Shown here in pieces: positions 10,001-12,669 of a stretch of DNA of 12,669 nucleotides (positions are counted from its first letter, which is position 1; every line of letters begins with the position of its first letter). The position numbers were made by a program, and so were the translations under genes. Origin of the DNA: an uncultured bacterium (GTDB lineage Bacteria > Actinomycetota > Coriobacteriia > Coriobacteriales > Coriobacteriaceae); assembly GCA_905215835.1 (NCBI GenBank), contig CAJMRR010000051.1, positions 1 to 12,669 of the forward strand, read 5' to 3'. The notes beneath the pieces were generated by a model. The model was not told the DNA's origin, made no database searches, and was given only the letters and a program-made list of their open reading frames with translations.

Positions 10001-12669
10001 AACACGTACGGAACGGCCACCGAGGGCAGAGACGTCTCCACCGCGGGGCTCTTCACCAAGACGCTCGAGGGCCGCGACTGGGCCGAGGGCGACAGCTTCC
10101 AGTTCACGCTTACGGGCGAGGGCGGCGCCCCCATGCCCGAGGGCTCTGCCGACGGCTCCAAGACCGTCAGCGTGACGGCCGCCGCCGGCACCAAGACGGG
10201 CGATAGGGTCGCCTTCGACTTCGGCTCCATCCGCTACACGCTCGATGACATCAAGGACGCCGGGTTCGCCGAGGTCGGCGGCAAGCGCGTGCGCGCCAAG
10301 ACCTTCACCTACGAGGTGTGCGAGGTCAGGCCCGATGACGGCTCTGCCATCGCCGGTGTGGACTACGACGGCCACGCCGCCACGATGACGGTGACCGTGA
10401 CCGACGACGGATCCGGCAACCTCACGGCCGCGACGCCCGCGATCGCGCAGGTGAGCGGCGGCGACTTCGTCAACACCTACACGACCGAGCTCGACTACTC
10501 GTCCCGCGCGGGCGTGCGCCTGTCCAAGGTGCTCTCCGGCCGCGCCATGGAGGCGGGGCAGTTCGCCTTCACCGTGACCGCCGACGCCGAGACGGCCGCC
10601 AAGCTCGGCCTCAAGACCGACAAGGACGCCTACGCCGTGGCCGCGGCTGACGATGGGAAGGCCGACCTGGTCGACCTCATCGGCGGTGCCGCGGAGAGCG
10701 ACGTGAGGTTCACCGACGCCGACGCGGGCAAGACCTACCGCTTCACCGTCACCGAGACCAAGCTCGGCGGCGAGGGCTACACCAACGACACCGCGCCGCG
10801 CACGGTGGCCATCGCGCCCGGCTACGACGCCGCGACGGGCAGGCTTACGGTCACGACTACGGTTGCCAAGGACGGTGTCGAGGTCGCCCGCACCGAGGTC
10901 TCCACGGCAGATGACGCTACGGAGACGCCCGCGCCCGTGACGGTCGCGTTCGAGAACTCCTACGAGGCCACCGGAACGCTCGGCGGCGAGGGCAACGTGG
11001 CAATTAATGCCACCAAGACGCTGACGGGCCGCGCCGCGGCAGCGGGCGAGTTCTCGTTCTCCGTCCGCGATGCCCAGGGCGACGTGGTCGCGACCGCGAC
11101 CAACCGGGCCTCCGGCGACGGCGAGGCCGCGGGACTTGTGTTCTCGCCCATTGCCTACACTACCGACGCTCTCGAGCGGATGGTGGCGGACGGCATCGCC
11201 ACCAGGGCTGCCGACGGCTCCTGGGTCATTCCCTATACCGTATCCGAGGACGGCACGGACCAGCTGCCCGCGGGCGTGACGGCGACCGCCTCGAGCTTCG
11301 ACATCACGGTCAAGGTGGCAGATGACGACAAGGGCGGGCTGGACGTTAGCGTGGTCTACCCCGAGGGCTCCGGCGGCACGCTGTCGTTCGTGAACGGCTA
11401 CGGCACCAACGAGGTGACAGTCGACCTCGCGGGCACCAAGACGCTGGCGCTCGGCCAGGCCGGACTCGGCCTGGCGCAGGCCGACATCGCGGGCAAGTAC
11501 ACCTTTAAGATCGCACCGCTGGACGGCGCGCCCGCACCGGTCGACGCCTCCGGCAAGACGGTGACCGAGGCGACCAACGACGCCGCCGGCAACGTCGAGC
11601 TGGGCCACGTCACGTTTAAGCAGCCGAGCGACCTCGACGACGCCGAGATCGACGGCCAAGGTCTGCGCACCAAGACGTTTGCCTACCGGGTGAGCGAGTC
11701 CGGTTCGGTCGACGGCGTGGTCAACGACGCGACGGCGATCAGGACCTTCACGGTCAGGGTGGTCGAGGACACCAACGCGGGCACGCTCGCCGCGGAGGTC
11801 CTGCCCGCAGAGGGCACGCCCGAGGGCAAGGGCGCGTTCGAGTTCACCAACACCTACGGCGTGAACCCGACGCCGAGCTCCGTCACCGACCAGATCAAGG
11901 TGGGCAAGAAGCTCAAGGGCCGTGACCTGGTCGAGGGCGAGTTCGAGTTCCAGCTGGTCGAGATTGCCGCCGACGGCAGTGAGAGCATCGCGGCAACGGG
12001 CAAGAACGCCGCCGACGGCACGGTCGCGCTCAGCCCCGTCACCTACACCGCGCCCGGCACGCACGGCTACGAGCTGCGCGAGGTCGCCGGCACGGCGGGC
12101 GGCGTGACGTACGACAAGACGACGTACCGCGTGCGCACGACGGTTATCGACGCCGGTAACGGCACGCTCGCCGTCAAGCACGAGCTCATGGATGCCGAGG
12201 GCAATGCCGCGAACGACACCTCGGTGACCTTCACCAACGGCTACGAGGCCGCGCCCGTCGCCCTCAAGCTGGGCGCCGCCAAGGTGCTCAAGGGCGCCGA
12301 GCTCAAGGCGGGCCAGTTTAGCTTTGAGCTCAAGAGCCGGGACGGCAAGGTCATGTCGACCGCCAAGAACGCCGCGGACGGCAGCGTCACGTTCGATGCG
12401 CTGACGTTTAAGCAGGCCGGCACCTACACCTTCACGGTGAGCGAGGTCGACGACGGCCAGGCGCACGTGACCTACGACAAGGCGGTGCGCAAGATTGTCG
12501 TCACGGTGAGCGACGAGGCGGCCGACGGCACCAAGACGGGCTATCTGTCGGCGAGGGTCTCCTACGAGGGCGACGCCAACGTGCCGCCAGTCTTCACCAA
12601 CAGCTACGCCGAGGAGCCCGGGACCCCCGGCACCCCCGAGAACCCCGGTACGCCGGGCGGTGGCTCAGA
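869..12669 (+). CDS. giant wall-anchored adhesin with fibro-slime head and FctA-repeat stalk, 3' end beyond window
   Basis: This frame is open from ATG 869 to the last base: 3,933 complete codons, no stop. I translated it in full. Order by residue: signal peptide 1-47; head 52-403 with fibro-slime core; SpaA/Cna-B fold 404-506; unassigned 507-697; second SpaA/Cna-B fold 698-811; unassigned 812-955; DUF7601-like 956-1117; eight FctA domains 1118-2405; two DUF11-like domains 2406-2668; DUF7601-like 2669-2799; FctA 2800-2934; DUF7601-like 2935-3049; six FctA domains 3050-3913; Pro/Gly/Thr linker from 3914. The mature chain has only five Cys (472, 603, 763, 2371, 3151), fitting stabilisation by isopeptide rather than disulfide bonds. 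The role inferred is a sortase-anchored adhesin on a long rigid stalk; ligand unknown. The LPXTG motif and any sortase gene would lie past the window. Alternatively it could be polymerised as a pilin, but its size and terminal head favour a monomeric adhesin. Confidence 0.93.
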   Translation, partial: MNRVCARAREMLKPFGKKTNTAKRVLRVLAVPLAACALLFGATSASADQTVPFSNHIVKTVNPTGTTVNLFDYWVVNGDNDKSVNINNNNGNDNTGINKGHQLKFNGGAGSGINKWTGRSGIGGFGRLQFVKNTLVDGYPSIKAGTYTSYNTSGTYTDESLAYLFNNDSQVNGKAVYNKVQGLFQLKDGYYVYDSYGSDGSDGNYAVYNSTTNSFDVYDKAGVYKDSVSDANRGQFFPFDSADKVFEERNGQLSPIGITDGTNDKLNHHFGMSMTTEFVQPKEGKTTDLKDMVFKFSGDDDVWVYIDGVLVGDLGGIHEKATLEINFANGEVKVGHVDGANGTKKEIEKTNIKAKFEDAGADTTNFFGNTFRDSTKHTLSFFYLERGAGASNMSLKFNLTTLPSSEVAKVDQNGEAVNGATFKLYRSDGPDADWNKGELVAQGTTKDRGQLILQKSNGSVLSFDEEHNTNHCDYFVLKETDLPEGYRSSLTSSTTATPGELHLQYKQAAASGSGGVVVAPQTTVTTADGKSWTGSRMWLNGGYLAAKETISLDKDTQDNKGNAISSGTTFAVVLKLTGASEDHTSEDAWTAVTGNPLNGYKLCSAHGIAGAVEAAKSADTSVFDVDTKGDYVVTVRSLPGDIEKYAAMMTDKSKAEYTVAVYHTTASSLAGATIDNTSMVQYQTINRQFSTVIHLTNVQNRLFVQKVDDLGKPVNDATFQLYQAKDVTGNSPSTYAIKPGAAPYDTVKANDATYPYEIKGTACFPLDSVNHKPLIKGTYYLRESVSPDGHEINNTITKVIVDDSGVYVDAGEKGDGVLSVSGPGSLIASLAQFGSPDSIDNTLTHIKGKLQSAVVDADGNLTWGQKSTAEGVTPSLENDLMHMRYDKTTQGTKTILRYVEDGGDRNGQLATIFADTGINRMALYQDDDATNGTDLGTLQLNHLFTTATAVQYTDRRVARLQVTKTVTADSGLTAPTKDFTFKFTLPDSEKGYEAHVFDANGKAVGNSFTLKNGDTHSIKAGETIRVYDLKQGDKYSVSELTTKGETSSGNVLASIVNTVTGSADESVLPAGFSLVSRKAGGEEQSGTGNTITGKIVALEDGKIPASNKLEFTNNYSVNPVKNGLSAKKMLEGRNWADGDTFIVQLTAEDGVPMPKGAKSKVATVELTKNAQTQTVGDITYKTATFGDITYAKPGTYTYTISEVIPGSDAGADGISYSAARYKAEVVVEDNQAGALVVKSVKMTQERNDAGVDTKTEVADAIFTNRYDEHEGNITIHAQKNLVDNAGTFLLAQNTFSFTLEGMGGYADDDAAFDPKTVVPSIKPPMPQGTEGNTATVGNNADDGAVTWPAISYTAKPDAGRAYVYKFAENPGSVTGMTYDGSVYYAVVRNAEKGAGIQTSVEYYKAAEDGSVEKLDNNATPSFTNIYSVKPTSVTLQGQKTVSGRDWNQDESYTFNLAAAADDDGATSLGKTTKQAVTDGVVVINTNQAVASTPESGRVASFSFGTEAAPTVTFNRAGTFSFNITEDAAQDGQAGMSMDKHTARATVVVTDLDESGNHAGELRVSSVTYANTGASDVDKPVTDKAAFTNAYHASGTFGGMTVSKALEGRASIAGQFTFAVTGLWYNGVQTSVDGAEASLSNKAAEAGVSGAVVGASGQEKLFARTLTEQDLGHTFAYRIHENQPAAAAGYAYDTGYTGDAIVLVKVLARKNDPAKLYTVTTVLKGTGVTELLGDGADASALTDEKIVELKQKPNTYVQQYDASEVGATTPAVSFVNRYEASLDYGAAGGLQIEKTLTYPKDATIFGSPKSTFRYIVKPADETSASKVGISTDGRVFETANVEADAPKTVSLVTASGLTFTQDDAGKTFTYTVSEIDDKATGYTYDKTVHTVRAVVADNGDGTLRVTTSVSKQVDGKDELEGQWIYPSGATSTGVATVKFKNTYTVTEAATYTPSVTKVVAGADAPGKFTFAMTAADDATKAAISGNLITGSSMSADNGYVEKKQTKEGLKDGEHYQVDFSKLTFNKPGTYKFAINELAPNGGLGEWKYDQHIYTVTVTVTDEGGKLVARDDGTTGSEGFIFTNSYQTSTSYELQGGLEIVKTLNGHDLHAGMFGFTVTGEDDASIEKLNKLLRADEGKLTVTNDEPQADGTSHTGILGGLTFATKDAGKTFTYKVVENDGGKGGYTYDSTYWKVEIAVKKRDNGSLYTVTTAKHYDAKNVELSADAKLSSESGTAKAQVSFTNSYIAKGTFEGLAAEKVMDSRDRIEADQYTFDLYAEKADGSLEKMDEGTTQADEDGTATVDFGKVNFKLGDATSGTHEQTIDLAGAVNDGIATKRHNADHTTTYSFNLVAKERMANLPEGVRPVDTSATCRVLLEVTDHNDGNLTSKVTYRDGTEKGKIVFHNTRDKVKTIGTVAKPDVDIDGQLLSVGDSYVYTINWANTEADAAGNLVSANVTVTDELPTGVVFEAFEGEYADKGAASGQSLTWDLGKQPAGSHGSVRVRVKITEDAVKDAQGAVGTVENKAIVTVDNKSYTGTTTNFVPKKSESDAQDSSGSGIKLGDELTYTIGYKNTEGASATVKITDAVPAGTEFVEFAGDHADVASKDDDGNLTWTLKDVPAGKEGTVQFKVRVTEDAFKSGGASGDISNQASVTVGNNPAVKTNTTTDQVSDGRLTLSKTVTAAEGITAPNKAFTFKVLLYQADGTTPLAGTFAFAGRPGGTNGTYVSGQIKSGDTIALKAGGSVTVTLPAGAYYEVQELDSKGELMTSEDGFAVVDKANPQKGIVGQATKVGFTNVYSVESTKVENAFKVQKKISGRNWMTSDAFTMTLTAQGEAPMPKDAKDGVSTIELHKDAQVGNFGTIEYTKPGTYTYVIAEQTGDETTLTFSKATYRATITVTDGGAGKLSAKTKVAQLTDDDGSAAERTVEAAVFTNTAKTGGLTVKKTVVGGDSQREFGFTVSLADGDGEPVSGTFGKGENAVTFADGRATFTLRDGGEKTVAGLPVGARYTVTEDAAEGYTTTVNGADGSKAEGAVTEDGATVAFTNTYGTATEGRDVSTAGLFTKTLEGRDWAEGDSFQFTLTGEGGAPMPEGSADGSKTVSVTAAAGTKTGDRVAFDFGSIRYTLDDIKDAGFAEVGGKRVRAKTFTYEVCEVRPDDGSAIAGVDYDGHAATMTVTVTDDGSGNLTAATPAIAQVSGGDFVNTYTTELDYSSRAGVRLSKVLSGRAMEAGQFAFTVTADAETAAKLGLKTDKDAYAVAAADDGKADLVDLIGGAAESDVRFTDADAGKTYRFTVTETKLGGEGYTNDTAPRTVAIAPGYDAATGRLTVTTTVAKDGVEVARTEVSTADDATETPAPVTVAFENSYEATGTLGGEGNVAINATKTLTGRAAAAGEFSFSVRDAQGDVVATATNRASGDGEAAGLVFSPIAYTTDALERMVADGIATRAADGSWVIPYTVSEDGTDQLPAGVTATASSFDITVKVADDDKGGLDVSVVYPEGSGGTLSFVNGYGTNEVTVDLAGTKTLALGQAGLGLAQADIAGKYTFKIAPLDGAPAPVDASGKTVTEATNDAAGNVELGHVTFKQPSDLDDAEIDGQGLRTKTFAYRVSESGSVDGVVNDATAIRTFTVRVVEDTNAGTLAAEVLPAEGTPEGKGAFEFTNTYGVNPTPSSVTDQIKVGKKLKGRDLVEGEFEFQLVEIAADGSESIAATGKNAADGTVALSPVTYTAPGTHGYELREVAGTAGGVTYDKTTYRVRTTVIDAGNGTLAVKHELMDAEGNAANDTSVTFTNGYEAAPVALKLGAAKVLKGAELKAGQFSFELKSRDGKVMSTAKNAADGSVTFDALTFKQAGTYTFTVSEVDDGQAHVTYDKAVRKIVVTVSDEAADGTKTGYLSARVSYEGDANVPPVFTNSYAEEPGTPGTPENPGTPGGGS
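1022..2077 (+). other. N-terminal head with fibro-slime / PA14-like core (residues 52-403)
   Basis: Residues 298-308 read GDDDVWVYIDG, followed by DLGGIH (313-318), and the segment closes with FFYLERGAGASNM (381-393). This order (G-D-D-D-x-W-V-x-I-[DN]-G, then D-L-G-G-x-H, then a F-Y-x-E-R-x-x-x-S-N strand) is the signature of the fibro-slime domain, related to PA14 folds that often bind carbohydrate, with Asp and Asn at the ligand or metal site. The part before the core (52-267) is Asn- and Gly-rich (for example NINNNNGNDNTGINKG, 86-101) and carries aromatic clusters; I cannot assign it. This half of the gene is less GC-rich: 1081-1140 is 45% GC by count. A ligand-binding tip is inferred. 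Confidence 0.8.
2078..3733 (+). other. two SpaA/Cna-B-type folds with two unassigned segments (residues 404-955)
   Basis: The first fold opens EVAKVDQNGEAVNGATFKLY and closes YFVLKETDLPEGYR; Lys409 and Glu479 are the expected isopeptide partners of a Cna-B domain. The second opens VQKVDDLGKPVNDATFQLYQ and closes GTYYLRESVSPDGH, with Lys706 and Glu783 in the same roles. Between them, residues 507-697 form a segment rich in beta-type alternation and ending HLTN, which I do not recognise. Residues 812-955 follow the second fold and are also unassigned; they lack the repeat signatures of the stalk and may belong to the head. Cna-B folds commonly connect adhesive tips to stalks in Gram-positive surface proteins. 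Confidence 0.65.
3734..4219 (+). other. DUF7601-like domain 1 (residues 956-1117)
   Basis: It opens VARLQVTKTVTADSGLTAPT then FTFKFTL, has a central SIKAGETIRVYDL / YSVSEL pair of strands and closes LEFTNNYSVNP. The opening K-T-V plus F-x-F-x-x-x-L, a hydrophobic turn before Y-x-V-x-E, and a final F-T-N strand recur in two later copies (2669-2799 and 2935-3049). The name DUF7601 is assigned from memory of streptococcal and coriobacterial pilin-like proteins. It is immediately followed by an FctA domain, forming a two-domain unit seen three times. Confidence 0.55.
4220..8083 (+). other. stalk block A: eight FctA/Spy0128-type domains (residues 1118-2405)
   Basis: Each domain of about 135-185 residues starts with a Lys strand (K-x-[LV]-x-G type), has a middle Y/F-x-[YF]-x-[IV]-x-E strand, and ends F-x-N-x-Y. 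These carry the Lys, Glu and Asn of the Spy0128/FctA isopeptide reaction. Sets read as Lys/Glu/Asn: 1128/1202/1264; 1279/1368/1424; 1439/1525/1588; 1603/1680/1775; 1793/1873/1940; 1956/2035/2082; 2100/2176/2242; 2257/uncertain/2404. In the eighth, the Glu register is displaced (AKE, 2351-2353) and the end is FHNT rather than FTNxY. Domain 1 contains a 10-residue tandem duplication (1174-1193). The domains are divergent from each other, so this is old expansion rather than recent copying. Spy0128 itself has two such folds; this block has eight in a row. Confidence 0.82.
4388..4447 (+). repeat. 30-bp in-frame tandem duplication in FctA domain 1
   Basis: Units 4388-4417 and 4418-4447 both encode T-(V/F)-G-D-I-T-Y at their start; the first 21 bases agree at 20 positions. 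Compared with FctA domain 9 of the same protein (DAQVGNFGTIEYTKPGTYTY), domain 1 is exactly ten residues longer at this point. Slipped-strand duplication within a strand of the fold is the simplest account. Confidence 0.8.
8084..8872 (+). other. two tandem DUF11-like domains (residues 2406-2668)
   Basis: Both copies follow the DUF11 pattern: a [VL]-G-D-x-x-x-Y-T-I strand (VGDSYVYTINWAN, 2429-2441; LGDELTYTIGYKN, 2560-2572), a V-x-[IV]-T-D-x-[LV]-P-x-G turn (VTVTDELPTG; VKITDAVPAG), an L-T-W-x-L strand, a P-A-G turn followed by a V-x-[VF]-x-V-x-[IV]-T-E-D-A strand, and a closing N-x-A strand. DUF11 domains are Ig-like folds common in bacterial surface proteins. They split the stalk into block A and the C-terminal part. 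The second copy has KKSESDAQDSSGSG before it, a probable flexible hinge. Confidence 0.75.
8873..10015 (+). other. DUF7601-like domain 2, FctA domain 9, DUF7601-like domain 3 (residues 2669-3049)
   Basis: Domain 2 opens GRLTLSKTVTAAEGITAPNK then FTFKVLL and ends VGFTNVYSV (2669-2799). FctA domain 9 (2800-2934) opens KKISGRNW, has YTKPGTYTYVIAE and ends VFTNT; its isopeptide set is Lys2812, Glu2876, Asn2933. DUF7601-like domain 3 opens GGLTVKKTVVGGDSQREFGF and ends VAFTNTYG (2935-3049). Base and codon use change sharply at the FctA 9 / domain 3 junction, near 9671: the line 9721-9780 is 75% GC by count. Confidence 0.6.
10016..12607 (+). other. stalk block B: six FctA/Spy0128-type domains (residues 3050-3913)
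   Basis: The six domains end at Tyr 3204, 3365, 3511, 3663, 3792 and 3913. Their Lys/Glu/Asn sets are 3064/3152/3202, 3220/3296/3363, 3383/3460/3509, 3524/3610/3661, 3680/3738/3790 and 3805/3859/3911; all are present. The last two share a KNAADG segment (3712-3717 and 3833-3838) and are the shortest and most alike, about 120 residues each. The fourth has an extra A/L/G/Q-rich loop after its Lys strand. The block leads directly into the wall-spanning linker. Confidence 0.82.
12608..12669 (+). other. start of Pro/Gly/Thr-rich wall-spanning linker (residue 3914 onward)
   Basis: After the last FTNSY strand the chain becomes EEPGTPGTPENPGTPGGGS and the window ends. Such P-G-T repeats typically span the peptidoglycan just before an LPXTG motif, membrane helix and basic tail. 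None of those is inside the window, so anchoring is an expectation and not an observation. Confidence 0.75.

Noticed and set aside
7547..12466. A minus-strand open frame of 1,639 codons, with others at 4709-7123 and 2522-3916
   Set aside because: The 7547-12466 and 4709-7123 frames lie exactly codon-on-codon opposite the adhesin frame. They stay open because the adhesin avoids TTA, CTA and TCA codons; they stop where one occurs (TTA at 7547, CTA at 4709). The translations are low-complexity Arg/Gly/Val/Leu-rich with no domain.
4220..12607. The repetitive stalk read as nucleotide-level tandem repeats or a CRISPR-like array
   Set aside because: Repetition is at protein-fold level; DNA copies are highly diverged and of unequal length, with no constant short repeat and spacer pattern.

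Overview
The window looks like the chromosome of a high-GC gut actinobacterium of the class Coriobacteriia, most likely Collinsella or a close relative. That is an inference. It rests on G/C-ending codon preference, almost no TTA, CTA or TCA codons over long stretches, intergenic repeats that resemble ones I associate with Collinsella, and a giant surface protein built from pilin-type isopeptide domains. No marker gene in the window proves the genus.

Layout. Positions 1-214 hold the 3' end of a glycerate kinase gene. Positions 215-868 form a 654-bp intergenic region with no convincing gene but much structure: an inverted repeat (225-303) with an adjoining 12-bp palindrome, a MITE-like segment bounded by 10-bp inverted repeats (361-497), a 25-bp stem-loop (530-599), a short dyad (729-756), and a promoter-like pair whose spacer contains a run of nine G (765-795). 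From 869 to the end, one open frame runs 3,933 complete codons without a stop and leaves the window unfinished.

This giant protein is exported and almost certainly wall-anchored. In order it has: a signal peptide; an N-terminal head with a fibro-slime (PA14-like) core; two SpaA/Cna-B-type folds separated by unassigned segments; and a stalk of 15 FctA/Spy0128-type domains, interrupted by three DUF7601-like domains and two DUF11-like domains. A Pro/Gly/Thr-rich linker then begins, of the kind that precedes an LPXTG sorting signal. Most FctA domains keep the Lys/Glu/Asn set used for self-generated isopeptide bonds, and the mature chain has very few Cys. The picture is of a covalently stiffened stalk holding a possible glycan- or matrix-binding head away from the cell.

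The most interesting points are the G9 tract between candidate -35 and -10 boxes (possible phase variation), a DUF7601-FctA two-domain unit present three times, a sharp change in codon use exactly at a domain junction (about 9671), and a fresh-looking 30-bp in-frame tandem duplication at 4388-4447. I saw no CRISPR array, tRNA, rRNA or transposase.
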